A stretch of DNA of 64,000 nt, from positions 6,911,243-6,975,242 of the forward strand of contig NW_024881279.1 of assembly GCF_018691265.1 (NCBI RefSeq), given 5' to 3'. Below the pieces are notes generated by a model. That model did no database searches. It had not been told where the DNA came from and was given only the letters and a program-made list of their open reading frames with translations. A program made the position numbers and the translations under genes. Numbering within the stretch: the first letter of the stretch is position 1; each line of letters opens with the position of its first letter. This document shows positions 10,240 through 22,239 of this stretch, one piece after another. Source of the stretch: Tyto alba. Lineage: Eukaryota > Chordata > Aves > Strigiformes > Tytonidae.

Positions 10240-10904
10240 TTCACAAGCTGCGCATGGCATGGGGCATCCTTGGTTTGCCTTCAGTTAGGCCCCTCTGGGG
10301 TTTTGGTCACCCTCTAATACCCCCATGGCTGCTCAGAAGACAAGGAAGCCTACATGGTCATAGAGATATAAGTGATGCTGTGTCTTCCAGCCACTATTTT
10401 TCATATGCCTGCTTTCTGGGAAGGTGTAATGCCAGAAGCAGCTGCATGTATTCCCTGAGCACAGATGCTGCTGCAGCAGATAGCTTGGGAGGCAGGACAG
10501 GGCTAAAGAAGCTAAGACTATCCTTTCTTCCAGTTTCACTTCAGCCACGGTAGAATCTTTTCTTAGAAGGATATAAATATAGAAGAGGTGAGAGAAGCAC
10601 AAAATCAACACAACCTGGAACAATATGGCTTGATCCAGAGGACAGGCAGCCTGACAGACTGATTTCACAGTCTTAAGTTCTTTTCTCTAAATGCTAAGTT
10701 TTTTATTTTAAAGACCCATCATTATTACAGGCTCTCACTCAGACTTCCCAGTCTTCCTCTAAAACCAACACAGAAATAGCTTCAGAGAATTACCTAGTTT
10801 AGTTTTCCCTCAAAGGCAGATGCAGGAAGACATTCACTCTACATGGGGGAGTCTTCCAGTTTATGAGCTCTTGAGCAAAGACACAAGTAGACTCACACAC
10901 TTAC

Positions 10905-10976
10905 CTTATTAGCAACATCCAGTTTTTTCTTATGCTTCATGGACCTTTTAGCAGGAGTCTTCTCCTCCCCCCAATT
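10905..10976 (-). CDS. Possible small coding exon, basic
   Basis: A 72-base minus-strand segment is open in a single frame and ends at a perfect donor (AAG|GTAAGTGTG). It starts and ends in phase 0. The translation includes PAKRSMKHKKKLD, a lysine-rich stretch of nuclear-localisation or juxtamembrane type. The proposed acceptor (GATCTGTAG) has no real pyrimidine tract and is the weak point. The other two frames are interrupted. No family is recognised. The donor is the best of its kind seen on the minus strand outside the CpG island. Confidence 0.22.
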
Positions 10977-10999
10977 CTACAGATCAGTAATTTTCAGCT

Positions 11000-12720
11000 G
11001 GTTCTCACTGACTTAGTTTTTCTACTGTCTTTCCAGGTGTTAAGCTGATAAGTGTGTGATTTCCAAGGATCAGCTTTGTCAAAAAGAGGAGGAACAGTAT
11101 ACTTATTCCTCTCTGACCACTGTTGTATTTCCCTGTCTTCCACCCGTTATTAAAGGTAGATGGTTCAGAGCTGGCTTCAACTTGTTCCTTAGATATTCCA
11201 GAGTAATCTTCTTCGGGCTTTGCCCATTTCAGTGGACTTTTTGTTTCTGTGCCCCTCTGCAGGTAGGTACATGTTGTTTCCTGAAACTGTTCTCCTGGAA
11301 GTAGAAAACAGGGAGGCTTATTGTAGAATTCAACCAATAACAGGTCAATCATTTATTTTGTTCTTTATTTCATTCCATTATAAGAATAAATGCTTTCTTA
11401 AGCGAAACAAGGTAACGTAACTGTTTGATCCTGAGCAAATAAGAACAACGCCTTTTCCCTCTGGGTATAAGGCACCTGTCCAACATTTTATTAACTTTGC
11501 TAATTGCATTAAGCATCCTGCAGTGCTGAACAGTCCTCTGCTGGTAATTCCCAGATCACTATAGTTTAGCTGACTGTTAAATGAGAAAAATTCATAGCAG
11601 AAAAAAAAAAAAAGACATTTTAGACCCACAGTAGCAACCAAATGATCATAGAGTTCTGAATTCCGATCAGCTCCTAGAAGTGATCATATTTTATGAACTA
11701 CCGGAAGATGATGTTAGGACTCACACAATAAATATGACACGCTTTTGAGCTGTATGGGTACAAGTGAGATTGATTGATAGATATTACATGTTCAGACATT
11801 TATACAAACAAGAAAAATTAGGTTTCCATATGTGAATATTTTATGCAGATTTTTATGCAGATAATTTGTATCTGCTCTTTCATTTTGTTACCTGTAGTAT
11901 TACATATGAACATAATAATAATCTGAATTTACATACACAAATTACTGGAATGTCTGGATCTGGCACGTTGGGGAGTAATTTCTGGCTGGAAACATTAGCA
12001 GTGTGATAACTATTTAGACAACTATATGAAATTAAATAAGCACTTGTCAAAGGAAAGATGCATTGTTATGAAAACTGGAATTGGTATAGTCTCAAATAAA
12101 AATGCAGTCTGTGAAAAAGAGTTAATCAGAAATTCTTTCCTGCTACTCTCCTGCCTTAGTGCTTTTCCCATTTCTTTCCTCCTTTTCCCGGGGTGGAATC
12201 CTGCCACCCAGAAGTGGAGAGCTGGGGAGGCAGAAGCAGCCATACCATGCTGCAGAGGTAGAAAAGCAGTAAATCACCGCTCAAAGCAGAGGGTTGGCAG
12301 GCACCCTGCAGTCCGGGCTGGTGGCTCTGCCTGCAGGGATCAAGTGTGCCTGTGCCAGAGCGGGACCCCATCCAGGATGTGTGTGCACCACACGCACAAG
12401 GACTGGTGGTGCATGCATGGTAGGTTTGACATGGGAAATGTTGGACTTCGTCATTTTGGTCCTGACAGTAGTCAAGACCTGAATTCTGCTCAAGAAGTAA
12501 CAGGAAAAGCAGCAAGGTTAGAGAGGAGTATGGAAGAAGCTGCAACTGTCCTGCAACCGCTGTCAGGAAGTGGTTTCCAGAGGACTTGTATCCACATTTT
12601 CCATTTTTAAGAAGCACAAAGGCCTTTTGACTGGTTTTGTGAAAGGAATATTATTTCTGCCTTTTCTTACTTGATCACCAGGGAACCCCTTCTCCAGCCA
12701 ATCTATATGGAAGTAAGCAG
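11000..12720. other. Noncoding sequence, no gene seen
   Basis: Contains a run of 13 A at 11601-11613 and the longest open frame of the window (12026-12610, plus, 194 codons). That frame has no recognisable domain, is crossed by an equally long open frame on the other strand, and is read here as chance. Confidence 0.45.
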
Positions 12721-12723
12721 GGG

Positions 12724-12762
12724 AAAAAAAAAAAAAAAGAAAAAAGGAGAAAGAAAAAAAAG
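12724..12762. repeat. A-rich low-complexity tract
   Basis: A runs interrupted by G (15 A, then agaaaaagg-type and agaaaaaaaag-type blocks). Possibly an old retroposon tail, but no body is recognisable on either side. Confidence 0.8.
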
Positions 12763-12779
12763 CCAGTCAAGCTACTGCT

Positions 12780-13020
12780 GATTGTATTAATTTATATATG
12801 TTGTTTATAATTAGCCTGCTTAAACATTAATTTCCTGCCTTCAATAAAGACCGTATCTCTCCAGGACCCTCTCCATGTCCATTGTCTTTGTGACAGACAG
12901 CAGAGATAGGTAGCAATTACTCAGCTGTTATTTAGTAAGTACTCCAAAGTACTTTGATGCAGCAGCATTGTAAATTCTCAGTAGCAGCTAATTGTCTCAT
13001 TTTAATTCATTTTTAATGAG
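12780..13020. promoter_or_regulatory. Candidate conserved noncoding element
   Basis: AT-rich, non-repetitive block with many homeodomain-type cores (TTTATAATTAGCC, AACATTAATTTCC, AGCTAATTG, TTTTAATTCATTTTTAATGAG). No coding potential. Called on texture only. Confidence 0.18.
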
Positions 13021-15400
13021 ACACCTGGGAGAATGAAGAAACATCACAAAACCACAAAAACCCAAGAATATTCTTGAGTTGATCTCCCAGTCCTTCCTTA
13101 ATTCTGCCTTCCTGAAAAAGAGCTTCTTGGTATTTGCATGAAAAGGGTGCAGCCTCTTAGCTTCACCCAGCTGTGTGGCAGCATCGTTCTCTGCCACATC
13201 GTAACCCATCTCCCACAGGCAAGGGAAGATGATGGTAGAATCTATAAAACATCAGGGAAGGAATCCAGAGAGGAGAGGCCTCCAGTCCTCAGATGTTCCA
13301 CGTCTTCATCACTTCTGTCTTTCTAGTCAACCAAGCCACATTTCCTATGTAGCCAGCAGGCTGTAGAAGGAAGGGTAGTCTTGTTGCTCATCATCGTTTG
13401 ACATGTAGATGTGATGCTCAAATAGAAAGAATAAAAGGTGGCAAAGGGGTATATTTTCTTCATCAGCAGCTCACTCACTCCATACTTTTTTGTAAAAGGA
13501 AAGGCGTGCTCTGACAGTCATCAGCTTGGTTTCCTTGATTAAGATAGATATGCACCCTCTTGATGCTCACTCACATTACTTAGTGTTACTGTCTGCGCTA
13601 ACTTCAACATACACATTTTATTGGCTCAACAGGGGATTTAATTCCAGTAAGACAAAACTGCCCAAATCTCTATCAGCAGCCTGGCTTCAGGAAATCATTG
13701 ACACAGCACCCCGTTGGTCTCCGCTGCTGTAGTGGCTGGAGCAGAAAGGAGCACGCTCCAAGGCAGCCATTAACCAAGCCACGCAAGGAGCTCATAGATC
13801 AAACCCAGCACTGTGAATTGCACCCAGGAGAAAGAGCACTGGACATTGAGGAATAGATGTGGTATGTTCTCAGTTTAATTAGAAAGGTATCTGTGGTGAC
13901 ACATTGCCTATGTTTTCACTGCGGGATTTATCAAAAATTGAAAGGCACACCCAGTAAGCCCTGTGATTCCACTAAGATATCCCCCTCTCAATTTTGGTAA
14001 ATATCTGCCCTTTTGTTAGCACTGTGATAATTTTTACCAGGTGAGGCCTGTCAGCAGTTGTGGGGCAGGTGCAGCTGGTCCACAGCCACCACAGGAGTTA
14101 TCATCCCAGGAGCAACATCTCCACCTGTCCCTAGGGACAATGACTGGACCTGCTCTAGTGGGACTAAGCCCCATCCTTGCTCCTCATTTTACATGACAAT
14201 CTCTGTCTTTAGCTCTGACGCCTTAATGACAATCTGCCAAGTGGTCAGGTTTATAGGAAGACCCACAAGTTTCAGTAACTTGAACGTAGCTGTGGATGCT
14301 CTCTAGCAGAGAGCTATGTCTGTGTACTCACAGACAGCAGATGTGCACCTCTGGTTAGTGCTGGCCTGCCCAGATGCCTGAGCCTGCAGTCACTAACTGG
14401 TTTCAGCGGGGGAGAACTCTGTTCCAAGCTCAGCATCTTTGATGCTTAACAGTATAATGACATTTAATACTATTAGTATGCCAACAAACTGGCTGCTGCT
14501 TTTGTATATATTTTAGCTGCTTAATTCATAAAGGAGCTTTGCACATTTGGAGTACTGAGACAAGGGGCTTGTTGATTCCAGCAGAAGAACTCTTGAGCCT
14601 GTGGTACGGCCATGGTAGAGTGTCTAGCACAAACACTCAAGAGTTTTATCCTGCTCAGCTGCAAAACTCCCCTTGAATTTTGCTGCCTCTGGGAAATTCC
14701 TAAGAGCGAGGTGAGCTGGCTCCTTCCACAGAAAGCTGCTAAGCTGCTGAATTTGTTTGAAGCAAGGGGCTGAGGTTCACATTGTGACTATAGGGCCAGG
14801 GAGAGCGTCACTTTTGTGAAATGAGCACTGATATATTGAATCTACTATTACAGAAAAAAAAAAAAAAAGATAAAATCCAATAGCATTTAAGAGTCCTTTG
14901 TTGATGAAGATTATTTTGACGAGATCTCCAGGAAACTTATTTTCTCACTGCAAACCCATTTTCAGGCTATTTTTGCCCTTACTGTATTCTGTGTCTTTTC
15001 TAAGATGGAATGTTTTCACCACAGATGCGATCCCAATTTCTTTCCAGACTTGGACAATGGTGCAGTTGAAGAGAGTGACAAGAATCTGCTTCTCAAACTA
15101 CTCCACAAAAGACTTCAGTCAGGATATTTACAATAAATACAGGCACCAAGTGTGAGGGCTCCCATTTCCTGGCAGTGCAGCTTTACGCAGAGTTTTCTCT
15201 GGAAGGAATCTATTACATCAGTGGCCTCCAGAATGTGTATTGAGATGGTTTAATCTGAGTTGAAAATCACAGTACAGACAAGGGGCTTCAGTTCTTCTGG
15301 CTGGACACAACGTACCCAATTTGGGAGCCACTAAGGAATTTCACTGACACCAGACACATTCTCTTGCTCATCTCTGTTGAGTGTTAAAATGGCTGGTGGC
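13020..15400. other. Noncoding sequence, no gene seen
   Basis: No supported feature apart from a run of 15 A at 14854-14868. Donor-like and acceptor-like sites occur at chance frequency. Confidence 0.5.
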
Positions 15401-15405
15401 AGCAT

Positions 15406-15455
15406 TATGGCCCTGATTCAGCAAAGTACTGAAGCACATGCTAAACTTTAATTTC
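15406..15455 (+). repeat. Old sauropsid/amniote repeat module
   Basis: The segment reads ccctgattcagcaaagtac followed by gaagcacatgctaaacttta, close to a repeat motif common in bird, crocodile and turtle DNA ('ccctgatccagcaaagcac' then 'ttaagcacatgcttaacttt'). I recall it as part of an old LINE-derived (L3/CR1-like) family but cannot name the family with certainty. Confidence 0.5.
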
Positions 15456-15459
15456 TCCA

Positions 15460-16230
15460 ATTAAACATAAATATGTGCTTTGGGCTGAGGATATGCCACA
15501 ATACCCACACAAATCACAGTGCTGTTCAACAGGTAATTTGTTTTGGCCAGTGAATCGCTCTGTAGATAAAGGTTTTGTCAAGTTTCCTGCACTCCTGTCT
15601 GTTGCTTGGATCTTCCTGTTGACTTTATTCTTACATTGCAATGCAGTCTTTCAGGACACAACACTTCCTTCTCTATATATATTTGTACAACATCAAGTAC
15701 AAATAAGGCTGTAGTTTCTAGAGCTCTCATAACACCAATAATTACAACAGGAATAGATGTAAGCACGGGCTTTATTGTCCTTCTGAATGGAGGCTTATAT
15801 TTAGAGTCCTTATCTTTCCTGTGTTTTCCTTCATGTGTGAAATGGGTCTTTACTCAACCCAGCTTGCTTTAGATCCCCATGGGGCAAAGTGTCTGTGGGT
15901 GGAATGGCATCTATTTGAAGGGAACAATATTAAGTGAGGAGTAAAGATTAAAAAGTCTGGAAAACTTCTAAGAGTTCAGCTGATGTGTTGAGTAATGCCA
16001 AGGTTGTGGCAAGATGACAGAAGTCATGTTCCTCTGTGGCTTGGAAGCTATGGAAATGCAGAATGTTTCTGCAGTAAGTTAATCTGCTGATAAGAACTTT
16101 AAGCAGTGGTTAATTAGCAGGTTCAAGGGAAGGCTCAGCTGAGCCTACAAAGTTATTGCATCAGTAATGCAGCACGAGGTTTGAAAGGCAGTACTGAACG
16201 TAGGCAGATAACCTGCAAGAGATGGGCCTA
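15460..16230. other. Noncoding sequence, no gene seen
   Basis: AT-rich sequence between two old repeat modules. No gene, RNA or recognisable element. It may include further decayed repeat sequence joining the two modules. Confidence 0.4.
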
Positions 16231-16237
16231 AGCCCAC

Positions 16238-16290
16238 TCTGCTCCACCAGTGTAAAACTGATTGTCAGCAGGAGCAGATACAGGCTGATA
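16238..16290 (+). repeat. Old sauropsid/amniote repeat module (second part)
   Basis: The block ccaccagtgtaaaactg then cagcaggagcagatacaggc resembles the 'caccagtgtaaaactggtg' segment that accompanies the module at 15406 in the same repeat family. It may be a separate decayed piece of the same family. Confidence 0.35.
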
Positions 16291-16299
16291 ATCGTCAGT

Positions 16300-19200
16300 A
16301 AGTTTCAGCAAACACTGGAATTGGCTGCTTAATTGCGTGAGAGTTGCAAGGGAATGATAAAGGTGGATCTAACTCATTATCCAGGGGCAAGTTCTAACAC
16401 TGCTGGACAAACATTTTGCTGAAGGGTCTTTCTTATGTATCAGGTTTTTATCTGAATTCTATCGACTGCATTCCTGGGAGGAGGAAAAAAGCCTGCAAGA
16501 GCAAACCCTCACCAAGAAAACAGTATGTGTTTGATTGACAGTCATGTACTTTTTGTTTTAAATTAGATTTTTCAGAAGGGTAGGGTCAAGGGCTTTCTCT
16601 TGCAGAAGATCAAAGGTTACATCCTTTGCTCATCTAAACCAACTTGGCTTCATTGACTCCTTTGTTGATTTGTAGCAGCTGAGTGTCTCTACTAAAAATA
16701 TAGACTAGACATAGAATCAGCAGCACACCCATGCCTGCTCTCCAGTCATGAAATAGAACATGATTCATACCTCAAGCACAGAAGTGGAATGCAAAAAGCA
16801 AACAGAAGACAAGGTGAAAAGTAATTACATTCCCTTAATTGCAGATTTAAAAAAAAATTAAAAAAAAAAAAGCATACACCAAAAATTGTTCATTAGATTC
16901 TTTCCCTTTAAAAACCTGTAAAACATGAAAGTAGGCTCTTTATCGAATCCAATTTTTTGACAGAAAAATTAATATTGTTGTAGGAATTATTGGAACATAC
17001 ATCTAATTAAAATTTCAAACAGAAATGCACTGTTAATGTAAGAGCTATTAAGCTGGGCTGAAATGTATAGATCATATTTAAACTGAAAGGAGGTAAATAA
17101 TCCATTGGTCTTATGTGATTGCCATTGGCAGAAAAGGAAATAATGTGGAATTATGATAAACAGTGCAGCCAATAATGGAAGCTGTGGCTAGCGTCCCCAA
17201 AGGAGACACTACCCAGAAGTGGTGAGTAAAGAAAGTAGTAAAATAAATAAAGTAGTGGCAAGACAGAAACTACAAAATCTATTTTGTAAACCACAGGTTT
17301 GAATGTGGAGAGAGTTCTGTTCCAATGACTGAAATTGCAGGACATTGGGGTAGCAAAACTTCAGCTAACCTGTCATTATGATTTGTTGCCATTTAATCCC
17401 ACTGTGTGACAGGCAGGTGGCTGTACGTGTGTGTGTACTGGGACATGGACTGTTCTCCATTTTCAGCCCAACCTCGAAGGTGACGGTTTACTTTAATTAG
17501 TTTTAACTCGTTCAGATTATGTAAACATTAATTTCACACTTACAGGTTGAGATAATAGATACTGTCAAAAGAAAAATTAAAAGAAAAATATGCGCACAAG
17601 AGCAGAAAGGGCTTAGCAGCACAGAGGAGAAGAAAACTCTGCAGAGCTCTGCAAGATGAACAGAGCAGCCACCTTGACCAGGTATCACCCCATAGGAGCA
17701 AAGTATTTTCTTAGTGAAAACAGAAAGTAATTTTTGTTTTTACCATAGAAGACATCTCAGCTCACTGTCTGCGATTGAGTCTATGTGACTTGAGAACTAG
17801 CAGAATAATATTCTGTGTGTCCAATATCATATCACAAAACAGAATTTATTTGTCTTTTCCATCAGAACACACTCTGTTCCTGTGAGGGCATAATTTTAGA
17901 GCTTAACTCTCATGCTGGCTCTGAAAGCTTCTATTAAGACAGAAATCTCCCAGATAATAGAAAACTGTCTTAGGCCCATTCTCTTGCATCTCAGGCTCTG
18001 TCTGTCCATTCAGGAGTTTATAGCAAGCTCATCTTTGCAATAATAGAGAGACTTTAAAGGAGATCTAAAAAGTCCATGATTTCTAACAGCACCCCTGTCC
18101 CCCTTCATCCACTGTTGTCTCTTTTTTCTGCCTTGCTTCTGACAGTCAGTCATCACTGCAGGTCAGCTCTGGTAAAGAGAGATCTTGCACAGAGTTTGGA
18201 GGGTGTCAGGATTTGATATCATTTGACCTCTTGTGGCAATGTGTCCTGAAGCCAGAGGGTCTCATCCTGGAAGCTCTGTTCTGAACTGGCATCCCACCAA
18301 CACTGTCTGTAACACCATGTGGATTAGTAGTAATGTTTGGCCTTGAATGCAGTTATTTCATGAGACACCTCCCCAGAGCACCTCATTACCACACTAGGAC
18401 TGTCTGCAAGAGCAGCCGCTGCATGTCCCCAGTCTCTCCTCTGGGTACCTGTGCTGTGCTCTGGTGTGGGCTCTCCTGCCTGTGACAGCAGCTGCTTCTG
18501 GCTGCACAACAGAGAACCCAACTTAGCAGCCCTGAGCTGCTCATAACAACCTCATCACTGTTTCACATCCTCACTATGAAATGACTCCAGGTAACATTTT
18601 TTTCCTAGAACGACGTTCCAGAGGTTCAGACAACAGTGAAGAGGCTAAACAAGGAGTCCTGAACCAAACCTACTCCACCAGTGAAGCTGGAATCTCCTGG
18701 CAGCAGCAGTCAGTGCCCCCACATCTCCCCAGCTGCAGCAGGGCAGCCAGACCCCCATGCCAGGCTTCCTCCAGAGCAGTTACCTACTCCTACTTTTCCC
18801 ACAGGAGGGGATCACAGACCCCAGACTCTTTTACAGAAAGATGAATAAATGAGAAAACAGAAATACAGCAGGCAGCTGCATTTCATTACTTTGTGATTTA
18901 GTCATCTAGAAAGTTGTATTTACAAGGTGATAGTAAACATTGTTATCTCCATGTACTAGGTGGGTGTGAAATATAACTTGAAGGACACGCTCTCAAAGCT
19001 ATTATTGTCTTGCTTTATGCTGTAGACTTTTCTAATAGTGCTGAATTAACTTCTATGTACTGTACCACAGAAGGAGACTAGACTTATTTAATATCTAAAG
19101 ATGCTGGCCCAGACAGGTGGCAACACAGTGCTCCATCAGCAGATGGAGAGGAAAAATACAGCCAGGTTCTTTAGTAAATTCGTTTTAACATTTTTCATTC

Positions 19201-19670
19201 CCAGCATTGTATTAGTCAGCAAGGTTAATCTTTAGCTAGAGCTCATGGAAAGGACTGTGTTTCTTTCTTCCTTTCTGCTGGAGTTCCCTGTGTATGGAGC
19301 CTTGAGTTTGTACAGCCGCAAGGGTAGGGACTGACCTGGGGAGAATGCAAAGTTGTCCCCTTGTCCCCCAAATTCTCCCCAGCTGAGCAGGCAACGTGAA
19401 GCTGCATTAGTACATCCCCTCTGTTGCTGTGTTTCCTGGTGACCCGAGCCTAGTCCAAAACAACAACAGCGCCAGCCAAACCACCAATGATGTTAGATTT
19501 GCTCTTAAATGTCAAGCTGAGGAATTTGCTCCAGTCATGTCACTTCCTGTGCTGAAATCGAATTTCAGCAGCTGCACTGTCCGCACCAGTCAGAACTAGC
19601 TCTTGGTGCATTTCTGAGTGGGTTTATTGCAGCTCAAAGCTGTCAGGAGAGGCAGAGCAGAGACGATTTA
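16300..19670. other. Noncoding sequence, no gene seen
   Basis: AT-rich, with A-rich low complexity at 16847-16871. The part from 17060 to 17560 is rich in homeodomain-type cores but otherwise unremarkable. No gene or RNA recognised. Confidence 0.45.
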
Positions 19671-19674
19671 AGAG

Positions 19675-19692
19675 AAAAAAAAAAAAAAAAAA
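19675..19692. repeat. Poly-A tract (18 A)
   Basis: Uninterrupted run of 18 A followed by an A/C-rich block to about 19720. It resembles a retroposon tail without an identifiable body. Confidence 0.85.
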
Positions 19693-19719
19693 GAAAACAC
19701 AAAAAACCCAAAAAACAGA

Positions 19720-21430
19720 AGTCATACTGCATGCATGAACTCACTTTTTCCGAAGAAGAAAAAAATTGTTAAACCTCAGAAGAAAAACTCCAGACTGTGA
19801 ACTTCAGATCTCTTCCCAGCAGAGTACCCTTATCTTGCCGCAGACTGAAATACAAGCACAAGACAGCTGAGATGCGATCACTCCTTTTCCTTTTGTTATG
19901 CGGAAGTTATGGGAAGACCAAGCCAGGACAGATGATTTGTCTGTGCATTAGTCAGCCAAAGAACTCTCAGTCTTGCAAAACAAAACCACTACCAACAATA
20001 ATTCAGGGTCTCCATGGAACTTGTCGGGGAATGTAAAAGCTGGAAACCGAAAGATGAGTTGGGAAGATGAGGAATACTTGCCTCCCCTTGACACGAGCAA
20101 AATATTCATATCAGTCATACCCGATGGTGCACCGTGTCGAGGTCCATGAGAGAGATGTGAGCAAGTCTGTGCCGAGCACAGCCGTGGCTGCGCAGGGCTG
20201 GACAGTGGGGCAGAAGCACCTCATGTTAGTGCCATGCTACCTACAGAATCTGGAAGGCTCCTGTTTGTGGAGCTACCTCAACCAAAATTAGGTGAGAGAA
20301 CAACATCACACTTGATTGCACAGTATAGACTTGCGCCTTTGTATCTCGGAAATGCATTTTGGGATTTATCTTCCCTGATACTTCAGAAAAATAAGCTCTG
20401 TGAGACATTGTTGGTTACATACAAATGTAAAACATCGAGCACTGGGAAAGGATTTTATAAAGCTCTTTACAAGAATTTGTTACAGGTCCTATAAGCAAGG
20501 AGAATAACTGGACTATGAAATAACCAGTCAATATAAAAGGATACAGAGAGGCCAAAATCCTAGTAATAGATTTTATCTGTCCAGACAAACTAGAAAACAC
20601 CATCAGGGAAAATTAGATTGGAAGTCTGTTAGGTTTTGGTGCTGGATTGTGTTTTTAGAGCTGAAGTATATCCGATGGGGAATGAAGTTGTACAAAATTT
20701 GATTAAGCAGTACAGGCGCTCAACTGAAGTTGGGCAGAAGGGGCAGAACAAAGCACAGGCAAGAGAGATTTTAAAGACAAAGTGCACCAACAGAGAAACC
20801 AAAGCCTCTCTGAATGTTAAGCAAGCAGGCAACATCACTTCCCAAAGTACATTGTTCGGCAATTAGATGATAAATGTAGGCATGATGTCATTTATTCTTG
20901 ACAACATCCAAAACTTTTATCTACACTATTTACAAAGTCCACAGCTATTTGGCAAAGAGGACAGAAGTGTCTGCTCTAAGGGGCTCCTGCTTTGAAGACA
21001 AATAGATGAGCAGACAAAGAGTCAAGGAAAGGCTTTAGTGTTTCAGCTGCGTGGCCGAGAGCCACTTCTTTGTAGCATATGGCATACACTAACAGGTTTA
21101 TTTTCCCTGGGGAGGATGTATAAACTGTCTGCAACTGCTCTTCACACTTGTCACTTTAAGTCAAATAATTTTTCCAAGGCATCCTGCAAAAACAGCCCCC
21201 CAGTCGAGGCTGAACAAAGATTTTGTGGATGCCTCGCAGGTCATTTGGGGAGTGAAGGGCTAGTCTGCACAACCAGAGTGTGGTAAAGCGCAGGGGGAAG
21301 CATGTCAGAGAAGCCAACAAAGGTGGATGGATGCAATATGAAATGAGAGCAGTTAAATGAGGAAGGGCAGGGCTGGCAGGGGACACTGCTGGGAAGCGGA
21401 GTTAAATTCGGCTCAAGGAAGAGAAGCAGC
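19720..21430. other. Noncoding sequence, no gene seen
   Basis: No supported gene. Open frames here are short, and none carries a recognisable domain. Confidence 0.45.
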
Positions 21431-21434
21431 AAGT

Positions 21435-21605
21435 GGCAGCATGTCTCTGCAGCTGGCCCGGGCGCGCTGCGGTCCCAGCCCAGCGAGGTCTCGTCTGCGC
21501 CCACGGCCCTCGGGCTCTCCCCCCTCACCAGGCAGGGCCTGGTGGGTGCGAGGGCTGGCGGGCACCTGCTGCTGGCCCCACCGAGCTGCAACCTGCCCTG
21601 AGGCC
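21435..21605. other. Small GC-rich, CpG-containing patch
   Basis: About 170 bases of strongly GC-rich sequence with several CpGs (ggcccgggcgcgctgcgg and tgcgcccacggccctcgg) within AT-rich surroundings. It adjoins the minisatellite at 21618. It could be a minor CpG island, an orphan exon, or a GC-rich repeat remnant. No frame is recognisable. Confidence 0.5.
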
Positions 21606-21617
21606 CATTAGACACCG

Positions 21618-21800
21618 TGATTAACATGCAGAGACCAAAGTGACTGGCAAAGATAATTACACAGCGAGTCAATTGGCTGGCAAAGTTAATTATGCAGGGA
21701 GTCAAATGAGTGGCAAACCAAGTGACTGAGGCAGAATAAAGAAACATTTGGCAGTGACAAATGGCAAAACAAGTTACCCAGACAGGGGGTCAAGTGGGCT
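21618..21800 (+). repeat. Decayed minisatellite, 33-bp unit
   Basis: Two clear adjacent units of 33 bases lie at 21639-21671 and 21672-21704. They share the layout ctggcaaag, then taatta, then cag.gagtca, and agree at most positions. A partial third unit starts at 21705 (gagtggcaaacc). More diverged copies lie upstream (gtgattaacatgcagagacc) and downstream, the best being 21759-21792 (atggcaaaacaagttaccc). Because 33 is a multiple of three, the minus-strand frame through it repeats an 11-residue motif (IIFASxxT-like). Confidence 0.75.
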
Positions 21801-21934
21801 GGACACTGGATGTGTTTTCCAGCAGCAGAAGCTGGCACGGTGTCAGCGAGAGCTCGCTGCCTGGCGGCGTCGCTCCCGGCAGAGCCCTGGCTCCAGTGGG
21901 GCTCACACCTCGATCTGCCTTTGCTTCAATTACT

Positions 21935-21995
21935 CCATAACGTCAAGTCATTTAACTTCTCCCTGCCTCAGGACTGTTCACTGTCCCCATTGCAT
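21935..21995 (+). repeat. MIR-like fragment, core region
   Basis: The sequence gtcaagtcatttaacttct followed by ccctgcctcagg matches the MIR core ('gcaagtcacttaacctctctgtgcctcag') with few differences, and is followed by a recognisable 'cctcatctgtaaaatgagg' counterpart (atcacatgaggaagtat). Confidence 0.5.
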
Positions 21996-22187
21996 CACAT
22001 GAGGAAGTATTTTGCATTCTCTTCAGCCGAATACAAAGCAGACTTATCGACCTGAAAGGGAAAAATATTAACTAACCCAGAAGAAAATTGTGTGCACGCC
22101 CTTGCATGCATTCTCAGTGCCATCATCAGCAATAACCACCCAGCACACTCAGGAACTAAAAGGAAAGTAACCATTTTTCTTCTACCA

Positions 22188-22235
22188 TTAACAGTCCAAA
22201 GGGGAAAAAACAGGCTCAGAGAGGTTTTTATCAAC
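22188..22235 (-). repeat. MIR-like fragment, reverse orientation
   Basis: Plus-strand text ccaaaggggaaaaaacaggc then tcagagaggtt is the reverse orientation of the MIR core ('aaactgaggctcagagaggtta'). Short and diverged. Confidence 0.4.
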
Positions 22236-22239
22236 ACGT

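Noticed and set aside
11220..11270. Plus-strand micro-exon between CCCATTTCAG and CAG|GTAGGT
   Set aside because: Only 31 bases, isolated, with no neighbouring exon. It looks like chance splice-site text.
12026..12610. Longest open frame in the window (194 codons, plus)
   Set aside because: No recognisable domain, an equally long frame on the opposite strand, and a length expected once or a few times by chance in 64 kb.
21241..21747. 168-codon minus-strand open frame
   Set aside because: Explained by the GC-rich patch and by the 33-bp minisatellite, whose unit is a multiple of three.
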